Positions 20,602 to 29,030 of a DNA stretch of 64,000 nucleotides are shown one piece after another. The number at the start of each line of letters is the position of its first letter. Positions within the stretch are counted from its first letter, which is position 1. The translations under genes were made by a program, and so were the position numbers. Location: assembly GCF_041435115.1 (NCBI RefSeq), contig NZ_CP108046.1:8370001-8434000 (forward strand), given 5' to 3'. This DNA comes from Streptomyces sp. NBC_00289 (GTDB lineage: Bacteria; Actinomycetota; Actinomycetes; Streptomycetales; Streptomycetaceae). The notes under the pieces are model-generated. The model was not told the origin of the DNA. It made no database searches and worked only from the letters and a program-made list of their open reading frames with translations.

Positions 20602-20715
20602 AGGGTCACCGCTCTCCGGCTGCCGCCAGCCGATGAGATTCCCGGCCGCCGTCCAGGCAGTGAGACAGGAGTCAACCGGGGTGACGCTCATGTCGTGCCC
20701 TGTCATCATGGGCCG

Positions 20716-21714
20716 GTGCACACGTCTGAAAGCGGTCGGGGCGACCGCACACGAGGTTTCGGGCTCGGCCTCGCCCTGGTGTCCGCGCTCGCCTTCGGCG
20801 GCTCCGGTGTCGCGGCCAAGCCGCTGATCGAGGCGGGCCTCGACCCGCTCCACGTGGTGTGGCTGCGGGTGACCGGCGCGGCCCTGGTGATGCTGCCGGT
20901 CGCCGTACGCCACCGCGCGTTGCTGCGCGGCCGCCCGGCCCTGCTCGCCGGATTCGGGCTGCTCGCCGTCGCCGGTGTCCAGGCCTGCTACTTCGCCGCG
21001 ATCAGCCGCATTCCCGTCGGGGTCGCGCTGCTCGTCGAGTACCTGGCGCCCGCCCTCGTCCTCGGCTGGGTGCGCTTCGTGCAGCGGCGGCCGGTGACGC
21101 GCGCCGCCGCGCTCGGAGTGGTCCTCGCGGTCGGCGGACTCGCCTGTGTCGTCGAGGTCTGGTCGGGCCTGAGCTTCGACGCCCTCGGTCTCCTCCTCGC
21201 GCTCGGCGCCGCCTGCTGCCAGGTCGGCTACTTCGTCCTCTCCGACCAGGGCAGCGCATCCGGCGACCGGGCTCCCGACCCGCTCGGCGTGATCGCGTAC
21301 GGCCTGCTGGTCGGGACCGCCGTACTGACCGTCGTCGCCCGCCCCTGGACCATGGACTGGTCGGTGCTCGGCCGCTCGGCGGAGATGAACGGCACCCCCG
21401 TCGCGGCCGGTCTGCTGCTGGCCTGGATCGTGCTGATCGCCACGGTCCTCGCCTACGTCACCGGCGTGCTGTCGGTGCGCCGGCTCTCCCCGCAGGTCGC
21501 GGGCGTCGTGGCCTGCCTCGAAGCGGTCATCGCCACCGTCCTCGCCTGGGTCCTGCTCGGCGAGCACCTCTCGGCGCCGCAGATCGTCGGCGGCGCGGTG
21601 GTCCTGGCCGGCGCGTTCATCGCCCAGACGTCGGCGCCCGGCGGCAACCCGGCCGAACCGGCCGCGGGCAAGGAGGAGGAACGCGAGTTGTCGGCCCGCG
21701 GGACTGCGGCCTAG
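20716..21714 (+). CDS. EamA/DMT family transporter
   Basis: Polytopic membrane protein of 332 aa with ten helices in two EamA repeats, the drug/metabolite transporter fold. Conserved bits include LAFGGSGVAAKPLIEAGL, the LLVEYLAPALVLGW loop and, in repeat two, the ACLEAVIATVLAWVLLGE motif. Likely an exporter of an amino acid or similar metabolite; the substrate cannot be read. I set the GTG at 20716 because CATCAT lies 6 nt upstream with no ribosome site (leaderless). The C-terminal tail is charged and cytoplasmic. Confidence 0.9.
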   Translation: MHTSESGRGDRTRGFGLGLALVSALAFGGSGVAAKPLIEAGLDPLHVVWLRVTGAALVMLPVAVRHRALLRGRPALLAGFGLLAVAGVQACYFAAISRIPVGVALLVEYLAPALVLGWVRFVQRRPVTRAAALGVVLAVGGLACVVEVWSGLSFDALGLLLALGAACCQVGYFVLSDQGSASGDRAPDPLGVIAYGLLVGTAVLTVVARPWTMDWSVLGRSAEMNGTPVAAGLLLAWIVLIATVLAYVTGVLSVRRLSPQVAGVVACLEAVIATVLAWVLLGEHLSAPQIVGGAVVLAGAFIAQTSAPGGNPAEPAAGKEEERELSARGTAA

Positions 21715-21823
21715 GTCAGGCGGGCCGGGTTCGGCGGTCGAGGGCCGGCGGCCCAGGCGTTGCGGTCCAGGCCGGGTCCGACCGTCCCGTCGGCCGCCCG
21801 GCCGGGAACCGTTCGGCACCGTC

Positions 21824-21972
21824 TACACTGCGGATCATGCATTCGCGCGCGCTCGTACTTCCGCCTCCGGCCGCTTGAGGCGGGCCCTCCGGTAAGGCCG
21901 CCCGGCGCGTGTCGTCGGGCCGAACGGTGCTGCCCGCAGACGAAGTCCGCGGACCCCGCGATGCGGTGGTCC
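21824..21972 (+). promoter_or_regulatory. Leader-peptide attenuator region
   Basis: TACACT (21824-21829) is a -10 placed 7 nt before a 13-codon leader frame. Its stop abuts a first hairpin (GGCGGGCC with GGCCGCC, 21879-21902). A second hairpin (GGACCCCGC, loop GAT, GCGG-T-GGTCC, 21951-21972) lies 43 nt before the transporter start. This is the layout of a translation-sensing attenuator. Confidence 0.5.
21837..21878 (+). CDS. Putative leader peptide MHSRALVLPPPAA
   Basis: A 13-residue frame on its own leaderless start (ATG 7 nt after TACACT). The sequence contains Leu-Val-Leu followed by three prolines, and Pro-Pro-Pro is a known ribosome-stalling motif. It could therefore sense translation speed or an amino acid and control the downstream DMT transporter. 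The role is inferred from position and hairpins only. Confidence 0.45.
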   Translation: MHSRALVLPPPAA

Positions 21973-22015
21973 CTTCCCGAACTTCGCGCCCTGTGCGCAA
22001 CTGCGGAGAGAACAC

Positions 22016-22990
22016 GTGTCGAACAACGCTGTCGGCCTGCCCGTCGGGCGAGGCCTGCTCTATCTGATCGTCGCCGGTGTCGCCTGGGGCACCGCGGGCG
22101 CGGCCGCCTCCCTGGTCTACCGGGCCAGTGACATGGGGGCCGTCACCCTTTCCTTCTGGCGCTGCGCGGCCGGACTGGTCCTGCTGTCCGCCGCCCGCCT
22201 GCTGCGCCCGCGCACCCGGCCCGCCGTGGCGGGGCCGCGCGGCCGCGGGGTCCTGCGGGCGGGGATGACGGGGCTGGCCCTCGCCGTCTTCCAGACGAGC
22301 TACTTCGCGGCCGTCGAGGCCACCGGACTCGCCGTGGCGACCGTCGTCACGCTCGGCGCCGGGCCCGTGCTCATCGCGCTCGGCGCACGGCTGACCCTGG
22401 GGGAGCGCCTCGGCGGGGCGGGTGCCGCCGCCGTCGCCGGGGCGCTCGTCGGTCTCGGGGTGCTGGTCCTCGGCGGCGGGGAGGCGGACGTACGCCCGTC
22501 GGGTGTGCTGCTGGCGCTGGTGTCCGCGGCCGGATACAGCGTGATGACGCTGCTCACCCGACGATGGGGCCGCGACGGCGGGACGGACGCCGCCGGTACG
22601 TCGGTGGCCGCGTTCGCGGTGACGAGCCTGTGCCTGCTGCCGTTCGCGCTGGCCGAGGGGCTGGTGCCGCACAGCGCCGACCCGGTGCGCGTCCTGTGGC
22701 TCCTGGCCTTCGTCGCGGCCGTTCCCACGGCCCTCGCCTACGCCCTGTACTTCGCGGGCGCGGCCGTCGTCCGGTCCGCCACCGTGTCCGTGATCATGCT
22801 GCTCGAGCCGGTCAGCGCGGCGGTGCTGGCCGTCGCCGTGCTCGGCGAGCGGCTCACCGCGGCCACGCTGGCCGGCACGGCGCTGATGCTGGGTTCGGTC
22901 GCCGCGCTCGCGGTGGCCGAGGCGCGAGGCGCGGGGGCGAAGGCGCGGGGCGCGGGAGCGGAGGAACCGGTTCCGGCGCCGACGGGCTGA
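22016..22990 (+). CDS. EamA/DMT family transporter
   Basis: Second DMT transporter, 324 aa, ten predicted helices. It starts with a short tail then [20 protein letters not shown], and has a [19 protein letters not shown] segment and the late [19 protein letters not shown] motif of EamA repeat two. The GTG at 22016 is preceded by GGAGAGA. It differs clearly from its neighbour at 20716, so it is not a recent duplicate. The upstream leader-peptide region suggests regulation by attenuation. Possibly an amino-acid or toxic-metabolite exporter. Confidence 0.9.
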   Translation: MSNNAVGLPVGRGLLYLIVAGVAWGTAGAAASLVYRASDMGAVTLSFWRCAAGLVLLSAARLLRPRTRPAVAGPRGRGVLRAGMTGLALAVFQTSYFAAVEATGLAVATVVTLGAGPVLIALGARLTLGERLGGAGAAAVAGALVGLGVLVLGGGEADVRPSGVLLALVSAAGYSVMTLLTRRWGRDGGTDAAGTSVAAFAVTSLCLLPFALAEGLVPHSADPVRVLWLLAFVAAVPTALAYALYFAGAAVVRSATVSVIMLLEPVSAAVLAVAVLGERLTAATLAGTALMLGSVAALAVAEARGAGAKARGAGAEEPVPAPTG

Positions 22991-23090
22991 CGGCCGTCGG
23001 CGAAACTCGGCCCGTGTGCGGGGTGCGGGTCCGGGCTGCGCCGGGTGCGGCCGGGCGGCATCGGGAACCCCGAGCGGCACCGGGTCACTC

Positions 23091-23317
23091 CGGGCGGGAC
23101 CTTCGCGGAAGGGTCCCGTCGCCTGTCAGGCCCTGCGCCTGCGCAGCGGATGTGCGCGCGTAGCCGCGTCGCCCGGGCCGGCTTTGGTCCGGGTGGCGCC
23201 GGGTCCGTCCGGGGGCCTGAGTCGTGTCGGGCGGGACGTGCTCGGGAGGGTCCCGTCGCCTGTCAGGCTCCGCGTCTGCGCAGCAGGTGTGCGCGTGCCG
23301 CCGTGTCGCCCGGGGCG
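23091..23317. repeat. Direct duplication of the PaiB gene 3' end and terminator
   Basis: About 90 bp at 23091-23180 recur at 23228-23317, a constant offset of 137 bp. The second copy holds the last 18 codons and stop (23263-23265) of the paiB-like gene; the first carries the matching stop at 23126-23128. Each copy is led by a GGGAC...GGTCCC hairpin, so the terminator was duplicated with the gene end. Confidence 0.85.
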
Positions 23318-23895
23318 GAGCGGTCGGCCAGTCCGGCGGCGATGCGGTCCTGTACAGCGTCGGGCTTCTTGCCCGCGTACTTGAACTTCGCCCGCACGCC
23401 CACCACGTCGAGCCGCAGACCGCGGATACCGGGCAGCAGTCGGCCGTACGGCTCCTCGCCCACCGCCGCCCGTGCCGAGCCGCCCTCCGGCTGGAAGTGA
23501 CCGACCTGCCGGTTGAGCAGCTCGGCCTTCTCGGCCGGGTCGTCGACGACCCGGGCCCGGCACCGCAGTTGCACGGCGGCGTACAGGCTGGTGGGTGTGC
23601 CGTGTTCGGGTGCTTCCTCGGGGGCGGCCTGCCACGGTCCGGGGACGAACGCGTAGTCGTCCACCACGCTCAGCAGGACGTCCGGGTTCGCCTCAAGGGC
23701 GGGCCACAGGGGGTTGGGGCGCGCGAGATGCGTGACGACCTCGGCCCGCTCGGCGTCGTAGGCGAAGTGCAGGGGCTGGACCTGCGGCGGCTCGCCCGGC
23801 GGGCCGTTCACCGCGAGCTGCCCGAAGTCGTGGGTGGCGAGCCACCGCTGCCACTCGGTGTCGTCGTGGGGCGCGTCCCAGGGATGGATCAGCAT
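23263..23895 (-). CDS. PaiB-type FMN-binding negative regulator family protein
   Basis: Protein of 210 aa matching the FMN-binding PaiB/putative negative transcriptional regulator family (split-barrel flavin fold, related to PNPOx). Signatures include the start MLIHPWDAPHDDTEW, PLHFAYD, HLARPNPLW and the late KFKYAGKKPDAVQDRIAAGL segment. Its ATG overlaps the TGA of the preceding PPOX gene (TGATG), so the two flavoproteins are translationally coupled. The Bacillus homologue affects sporulation and degradative enzyme genes; no such role is shown here. Confidence 0.88.
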   Translation of the reverse strand: MLIHPWDAPHDDTEWQRWLATHDFGQLAVNGPPGEPPQVQPLHFAYDAERAEVVTHLARPNPLWPALEANPDVLLSVVDDYAFVPGPWQAAPEEAPEHGTPTSLYAAVQLRCRARVVDDPAEKAELLNRQVGHFQPEGGSARAAVGEEPYGRLLPGIRGLRLDVVGVRAKFKYAGKKPDAVQDRIAAGLADRSAPGDTAARAHLLRRRGA

Positions 23896-24578
23896 CAGAG
23901 GGCCCTGATGTTCGCGGGGAGCTCGGTGCCGGGGGCCAGGTCGGCGTCGGCGACGGGCGCCTCGTACCCCTTGCGCAGCGGGACGACGCCGGCCCAGTGG
24001 GGGAGGGCGAGGTCCTCGGGTTCGTCGTTGACGCCGCCCGTGCGGAGCTTGGCGGAGACCTCGTCGAGGTCGAGGCGGATGACGGCGGTGGCGGCCAGCT
24101 CCTTCTTGTTGGCCGGCCGGGAGTCGGAGGACCGGCCCGGTACGACGTGGTCGACCAGCGCGTCCAGGGCCAGCCGCTTCTCCTCGGGGTCCGTCACGTC
24201 GTGCGCGACGCCGTGCACGACCACGGACCGGTAGTTGATCGAGTGGTGGAAGGCCGAGCGGGCCAGGATCAGCGCGTCGACGTGCGTGACCGTGAGGCAC
24301 ACCGGCAGGCCGGGGTCCGCCTGTCCGGTCATCCGCAGCGGCCGCGAGCCCGTCGAGCCGTGGACGTAGAGCCGGTCGCCGACCCGGCCGTAGAGCGTGG
24401 GCAGGACGACCGGAGCGCCGTCCCGGACGAACCCCAGGTGGCAGACGTAGGCCGCGTCGAGTATGGAGTGCACCAGCTCCCTGTCGTAGGAGGCCCGGTC
24501 GGGGGACCGGGTGGGGACGGTGCGGTCGGTCGGCGTGTAGACGGTGGGCTGCGACGTCGGCCGCTCGGTCTCCTGCAT
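23895..24578 (-). CDS. Pyridoxamine 5'-phosphate oxidase family protein
   Basis: Split-barrel flavoprotein of 227 aa, first gene of the pair with the PaiB-like gene. The core AAYVCHLGFVRDGAPVVLPT is the flavin-binding strand pair, followed by LYVHGSTGSRPLR and NYRSVVVHG. Start chosen at 24578 because TGGAG precedes it by 6-7 nt; an ATG at 24590 is also in frame. It is divergent from a MocR-type regulator, and PNPOx-like genes beside MocR genes often concern vitamin B6 metabolism. Confidence 0.85.
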   Translation of the reverse strand: MQETERPTSQPTVYTPTDRTVPTRSPDRASYDRELVHSILDAAYVCHLGFVRDGAPVVLPTLYGRVGDRLYVHGSTGSRPLRMTGQADPGLPVCLTVTHVDALILARSAFHHSINYRSVVVHGVAHDVTDPEEKRLALDALVDHVVPGRSSDSRPANKKELAATAVIRLDLDEVSAKLRTGGVNDEPEDLALPHWAGVVPLRKGYEAPVADADLAPGTELPANIRAL

Positions 24579-24613
24579 TGCGTACTCCATTGCACTAGTG
24601 CATAATCTGCTTT
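24578..24613. promoter_or_regulatory. Divergent promoter with palindromic operator
   Basis: TTGCGT (24578-24583), 17 nt, CATAAT (24601-24606), then 7 nt to the GTG of the MocR gene, a leaderless promoter. The perfect palindrome TGCACTAGTGCA (24591-24602) lies between -35 and -10 and upstream of the divergent flavoprotein gene, a natural MocR binding site. Confidence 0.7.
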
Positions 24614-25945
24614 GTGCTAGGAGAATATCGGATCGAAGGTCGGCGCGCAGCGGAGATTGCGTCAAGCGTCGAGCGCGCGGTGGGCTCGGGTGAGCTGGAG
24701 CCGGGGCAACTGCTGCCCGCCATGCGGGACTTGGCGACCGAGCTGGGCGTGAATCCCAACACCGTCGCGGCCGCGTACCGCACCCTGCGCGAGCGCGGCG
24801 TCATCGAGACCGCCGGGCGCCGGGGCAGCCGGGTGCGGCCCACACCCGCCACCACGGGACGCGAGCACATCCGGGTCCACGTACCCGAAGGGGTGCGGGA
24901 CGTGTCGAACGGCAACCCGGACCCGGCGCTGCTGCCCTCCCTGGCGAGCGCCTTTACCGCGGCCGCCGAGCTCGCCGACCGGGATCCGGTGCTGTACGGA
25001 GACGGGCCGGTGGAGCCGGAGCTGGCGCTCCGCGCGCGAGCCGAGCTGGACGCCGACGGGGTGCCGGAGGGGCCCCTCGCCATCACCTCGGGCTCGCTCG
25101 ACGCCATCGAGCGCGTCCTCGCGGCCCACCTCAGACCCGGCGACGCCGTCGCCGTCGAGGACCCGGGATGGGGGAGCCTGCTCGACCTCGTCCCGGCGCT
25201 CGGCCTGCGTACCGAACCCGTCGGCGTGGACGACGAAGGGCCGCTGCCCGACGACGTCCGCCGCGCCCTGGAGGGCGGGGCCCGCGCCCTGATCGTCACC
25301 GACCGGGCGCAGAACCCGACCGGTGCCGTGGTGAGCGCAGGGCGCGCGGACGCCCTGCGGTCCGTGCTGCGCGAGTACCCGGATACCCTTTTGATCGAGG
25401 ACGACCACGGACACGGGATCGTCGACCTGCCCCTGCGTCCGCTGGCCGGGGTCACCCACGGTTGGGTGTTCGTGCGCTCGGTCGCCAAGGCGTACGGACC
25501 CGACCTGCGGCTCGCCGTGCTGACCGGGGACGCCGTCACCCTCGACCGGGTCCGCGGCCGTCAGCGGCTCGGGCCCGGCTGGGTCAGCAGGATCACCCAG
25601 CGGGCCGTGGCCCGGCTGCTGGCGGACGGCGCCCTCGACACGGCGGCGGTGGCCGCCGCGTACCGCGGACGACGGGACCTGCTGATCGGCGCGCTCGCGG
25701 ACCGCGGGGTCGGGGCGCACGGGCGGAGCGGGCTGAACGTGTGGATCCCCGTGCCCGACGAGACCGGGGCCGTCGCGCGGCTGCTGCACGCGGGCTGGGC
25801 CGTCGCGCCCGGTGCGCGGTTCCGGATGAGCGCGCCGCCGGGCATCCGGGTCACCGTCTCCACGCTGACGGACGACGAGATTTTGGCGCTGGCGGACGCG
25901 GTTGGCTCCGCGGTGGGTTCGGCGGCGGGTCGGGGGTACGTCTAG
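24614..25945 (+). CDS. MocR-type GntR/aminotransferase regulator
   Basis: Protein of 443 aa: an N-terminal GntR winged helix (LEPGQLLPAMRDLATELGVN, NTVAAAYRTLRERGVIE) fused to a fold-type I aminotransferase domain. The PLP lysine is in RSVAKAYGPDLRLA near residue 297, with EDPGWGS and TDRAQNPTGAV motifs before it. MocR proteins sense PLP or an amino acid adduct and control adjacent genes, here the divergent PNPOx-like pair. GTG 24614 is 7 nt after a -10, so the mRNA should be leaderless. Confidence 0.9.
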   Translation: MLGEYRIEGRRAAEIASSVERAVGSGELEPGQLLPAMRDLATELGVNPNTVAAAYRTLRERGVIETAGRRGSRVRPTPATTGREHIRVHVPEGVRDVSNGNPDPALLPSLASAFTAAAELADRDPVLYGDGPVEPELALRARAELDADGVPEGPLAITSGSLDAIERVLAAHLRPGDAVAVEDPGWGSLLDLVPALGLRTEPVGVDDEGPLPDDVRRALEGGARALIVTDRAQNPTGAVVSAGRADALRSVLREYPDTLLIEDDHGHGIVDLPLRPLAGVTHGWVFVRSVAKAYGPDLRLAVLTGDAVTLDRVRGRQRLGPGWVSRITQRAVARLLADGALDTAAVAAAYRGRRDLLIGALADRGVGAHGRSGLNVWIPVPDETGAVARLLHAGWAVAPGARFRMSAPPGIRVTVSTLTDDEILALADAVGSAVGSAAGRGYV

Positions 25946-26010
25946 GGCGTGCGGTTCGCTTCCGGCCGGTCGTCGGCGTCGCATTCCGTGCGGGGTGTCG
26001 TGGGCGACTG

Positions 26011-26410
26011 CGGGTGCGTTGTGGCTGGGTGCGCAGTTCCCCGCGCTCCTTGTGGGGCTGTCGGCCGGTGGTTGCGCAGTTCCCCGCGCCCCTAGCGGGG
26101 CTGGCGCCCCGTGGTGCGCGGTTCGCCGCGCCTACTGGGCTGGCGGCGTGTTCTGGCTGCGGGTGCGTTGTGGGTGGGTGCGCAGTTCCCCGCGCCCCTT
26201 GTGGGGCTGTCGGCCGGTGGTTGCGCAGTTCCCCGCGCCCGTGCGCGGTTCCCCGCCCCCTGGCGGGGTTGTCGGCCGGTGGTGCGCGGTTCGCCGCGTC
26301 CCTTGGGCTGGTGGCGTGTTCTGGCTGCGGATGCGTTGTGGCTGGGCGCGCAGTTCCCCGCGCCCCTACCGGGGCTGGCGCCCCGTGGTGCGCGGTTCGC
26401 CGCGCCCCTA
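26011..26410. repeat. Nested tandem repeat array
   Basis: Three large units begin at 26011, 26160 and 26328 with a near-identical opening of GCGTTGTGGSTGGG type. Inside them the short element GCGCAGTTCCCCGCGCCCCT or its variant GCGCGGTTCGCCGCGCCCCT occurs about nine times (26031, 26074, 26116, 26180, 26223, 26243, 26284, 26348, 26390). This element is abundant in Streptomyces intergenic DNA. The last copy runs into the convergent-side gene and supplies its stop codon (26408-26410). Confidence 0.88.
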
Positions 26411-27364
26411 CTGGGCTGTCGGGTTGGGTTGGGGGCGTGGGTGGGCCTGGGTCAGGGCTGCTCCGGTCAGGATGATCGCCGCGCCTACCGGGGTCGACCA
26501 GGTCAGTGATTCGCCCAGGATCACCACGCCCGCGGCGGTTGCGATGACCGGGATGAAGTAGGTGACCATCTGGGCCGTCGTGGGGCCGACCTCGGCGACG
26601 ATGCCGTACTGGAGGAGCATGGCCAGGCCCGTGCCGAGGGCGCCCAGCGCCGCGATCGCGAGCAGGGGTGGGACCGGGAAGCGGGTTGGCCAGCCGGTGA
26701 AGAGCGGGGTGACCACGGCCAGTTGGAGCGTGGCCAGCATCAACTGGGCGCCGGTCAGGGACAGGTGCGAGTGACCGGTGCCGGTCAGGGTGCGGCGGAC
26801 GTAGATCCAGCCGATCGGGTAGCTGAGCGAGGCCAGCAGGGCCGTCGCCGTGCCGGTGGCGTCCAGGCCGTGGAAGCCCTGCCAGACGCCGAGGACGGTC
26901 AGGACACCCAGGAAGCCCAGGCCGAGTCCCGCCACCCGCGCCCGCGTCGGCCGGTCCTCGGAGAGGGCGACCAGGGAGAGGGCCATGCCCCACAGGGGGG
27001 AGGTCGCGTTGCAGATGCCGGCGAGGGTGGAGGGGAGCGTCAGCTCCGCGTAGGCGAAGAGGGAGAAGGGCAGCGCGTTCAGGAGGAACGCGGCGACCGC
27101 CAGATGACCCCAGGTGCGCCCGCCGCGCGGAAGCCGCTCACGCTTCGTCGCCATCGCCGCCGCGAGCACCGCCGTACCGAACACCAGACGGCCCAGCGTG
27201 ACCTGGAAGGGGGCGTACCCCTCGGTGCCCACCTTGATCAGCAGGAAGCTGAAACCCCAGATCAGCGAGAGGACGCCGAAACGGACGCGCCAGTCGAGCG
27301 TCGGACGGGTGCGGGGCGCGACGGGGGCCGGGTCGCGGGTGGCGGTCGTGGCGGCGGTGCTCAT
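26408..27364 (-). CDS. EamA/DMT family transporter
   Basis: Third DMT transporter in the window, 318 aa with ten helices. The first helix reads RFGVLSLIWGFSFLLIKVG, and repeat two ends in TYFIPVIATAAGVVILGESL, the usual EamA motif. The ATG at 27364 was chosen because MSTAATTATRDP gives a short tail before helix one; the longer frame lacks coding bias. It is divergent from a LysR gene that probably controls it. The last residues (PTAQ) and the stop are encoded by the adjoining repeat element. Confidence 0.9.
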   Translation of the reverse strand: MSTAATTATRDPAPVAPRTRPTLDWRVRFGVLSLIWGFSFLLIKVGTEGYAPFQVTLGRLVFGTAVLAAAMATKRERLPRGGRTWGHLAVAAFLLNALPFSLFAYAELTLPSTLAGICNATSPLWGMALSLVALSEDRPTRARVAGLGLGFLGVLTVLGVWQGFHGLDATGTATALLASLSYPIGWIYVRRTLTGTGHSHLSLTGAQLMLATLQLAVVTPLFTGWPTRFPVPPLLAIAALGALGTGLAMLLQYGIVAEVGPTTAQMVTYFIPVIATAAGVVILGESLTWSTPVGAAIILTGAALTQAHPRPQPNPTAQ

Positions 27365-27400
27365 GTCGACCACGATGAAGGAGACGACCTCGTAGCACAA

Positions 27401-27438
27401 GCGAGAATTCGCGCGACGTATCTCGTAGAGTTACTTAC
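27401..27438 (+). promoter_or_regulatory. LysR gene promoter and probable operator
   Basis: TAGAGT (27426-27431) lies 7 nt before the ATG of the LysR gene, a leaderless arrangement. Upstream CGAGA (27402-27406) and TCTCG (27421-27425) form an inverted repeat between the divergent genes, where LysR proteins usually bind. Confidence 0.5.
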
Positions 27439-28341
27439 ATGTTGAACCTGGAGCGCCTCCGCACCCTCGACGCCCTCGCCCGGCACGGTTCGGTCAGCGG
27501 CGCGGCCGAGGGGCTGCACATCACGACGTCCGCCGTGTCCCAGCAGATGTCGAAGCTGGAGCGGGAGGTCGGGCAGCAGCTCCTCGCCAAGAACGGGCGG
27601 GGTGTGCGGCTCACGGACGCGGGCCGGCTGCTCGCGGAGCACGCGGGGCGCATCCTGTCGCAGGTCGAGCTCGCCCAGTCCGACCTGGAGGCGCAGCGGG
27701 GACAGGTCGTCGGCGAGTTGAGACTGTCGGCGTTCCCGACCGCCGCGCGCGGACTCTTCCCCGTCGCGCTGGCCGCGCTGCGCGCCCGGCATCCCGCGTT
27801 GCGGATCCGCTCGAGCGAGCTGGAGCCGGAGGCCGGGATCAGGGGAGTGGTCCGCGGGGACCTGGACCTGGCCGTGGTGCTCGACTGGTACAACAAGCCG
27901 ATGCCGCTGCCCGACGGCCTGGTCAAGGCGCCCGTTCTGGACGACCCGGCGGACGTGGCGATGCCGGTCGGCCACCGGCTCGCCGGCCGTCAGGAGGTGG
28001 ACCTCGCGGAGTTCGCCGAGGACGAGTGGATCACCTGGGCCGAGGGGGAGTTCTGCCACGAGTGGCTGATGTTCACGCTGCGCTCCCGCGGCATCGAGCC
28101 GATCGTCGGCCATCGCGCCGCCGAGACGCACACCCAGCTCGGACTGGTCGCCGCGGGACTCGGCGTCTGCGTCGCCCCGCTGCTGGGCCGCCATCCGATG
28201 CCCGCGGGGGTCGTGACGGTGCCACTGACCCAGCGCGTGCGCCGGCATGTGTACGTCGTCTGGCGCGCGGACGCCGACCGCCGCCCGTCGATCCGGGCGG
28301 CGGTCCAGGCGCTGCGGGCCGCGGGGGAGAAGGTCGGCTGA
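27439..28341 (+). CDS. LysR family transcriptional regulator
   Basis: Regulator of 300 aa with the classic N-terminal LysR winged helix (LERLRTLDALARHGSVSGAA, TTSAVSQQMSKLEREVGQQL) and a periplasmic-binding-like effector domain. GELRLSAFPTAARGLFPVAL opens the first lobe. It is divergent from a DMT transporter, a common pairing in which the regulator activates an amino-acid or metabolite exporter. The start has no ribosome site. Confidence 0.92.
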   Translation: MLNLERLRTLDALARHGSVSGAAEGLHITTSAVSQQMSKLEREVGQQLLAKNGRGVRLTDAGRLLAEHAGRILSQVELAQSDLEAQRGQVVGELRLSAFPTAARGLFPVALAALRARHPALRIRSSELEPEAGIRGVVRGDLDLAVVLDWYNKPMPLPDGLVKAPVLDDPADVAMPVGHRLAGRQEVDLAEFAEDEWITWAEGEFCHEWLMFTLRSRGIEPIVGHRAAETHTQLGLVAAGLGVCVAPLLGRHPMPAGVVTVPLTQRVRRHVYVVWRADADRRPSIRAAVQALRAAGEKVG

Positions 28342-28425
28342 CCAGGAGCTGTCAGGCCGGCCACGGCGTGGACGCGGGGTGTGGCGCGCCGCTGCCCCCC
28401 TCGACCGTGACCGGTCGGGCGGCCC

Positions 28426-28893
28426 CTACGCGGCGCCCAGCTTGCTGAAGTCCCAGGAGACGATCTTCTCGGGGGTCAGCCGCACCCAGGCGTGCCGGCC
28501 GTCGTGCGGCATCTCCTCCAGCCCGAAGTTCTTGCGGGCGAACAGGGTCTCCGGGACGTCGAGTTCCGCGCGCAGTTCCCCGGTGCGCGGGCTCTCGCCC
28601 ACGAACTCCACCGTCCCGGAAAGCTCGACTCCGCGCAGGTCGTCGTACTCCTCGCCGGTGTCGATCACAATCGCGACCCGTGGGTCGCGCCGTAGATCGG
28701 CCCAGCGCTTGCTGCGCACCACGGAGTACAGCCACAGCGAGTTGCCGTCCCAGGCGAACCACAGGGCACTGACATGCGGAGCGCCGTCGGCCGACACGGT
28801 GGCGACCCGGCAGGTGCGCTGGCCGGTGAGGAACTCGTCCAGCTCGCCCGGCGTCATCATGATCTTCCGGCCCCGGCGTTGAGCGACGGTCAT
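28426..28893 (-). CDS. PPOX-class F420-dependent oxidoreductase family protein
   Basis: Split beta-barrel flavin/deazaflavin-binding protein of 155 aa. Its core RTCRVATVSADGAPHVSALWFAWD is the cofactor-binding sheet, followed by RSKRWADLRRDPRVAIVID and a C-terminal WVRLTPEKIVSWDFSKL. Family members use F420, FMN or bind heme; Streptomyces make F420. ATG 28893 has AGGGGG 5 nt upstream. It is divergent from an isochorismatase-like gene, with a long inverted repeat between them. Confidence 0.87.
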   Translation of the reverse strand: MTVAQRRGRKIMMTPGELDEFLTGQRTCRVATVSADGAPHVSALWFAWDGNSLWLYSVVRSKRWADLRRDPRVAIVIDTGEEYDDLRGVELSGTVEFVGESPRTGELRAELDVPETLFARKNFGLEEMPHDGRHAWVRLTPEKIVSWDFSKLGAA

Positions 28894-28908
28894 GCGGCCC
28901 CCTCTTTC

Positions 28909-28952
28909 TCTCACGTCGTGTCAGAGGAGAGATCCTCTGACATCACGTCAGA
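28909..28952. promoter_or_regulatory. Extended operator between divergent genes
   Basis: Arms 28909-28928 and 28933-28952 match at 17 of 20 positions in inverted orientation around GAGA, with a perfect core GTCAGAGGA. The motif TGACRTSACGT recurs in both arms. The site is 16 bp before one start codon and 79 bp before the other, so one repressor could silence both genes. Confidence 0.75.
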
Positions 28953-29030
28953 AAAGGATGGGTCGTCTTCCGTCCACACGCAATGGTGGCTAGTCTCGCC
29001 CGCCCACGCCATCGGCGACCAGGGGGCATC

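Noticed and set aside
26011-26410. CRISPR array or insertion sequence
   Set aside because: Repeats are nested and unequal, with no unique spacers, no cas genes, no terminal inverted repeats and no transposase.
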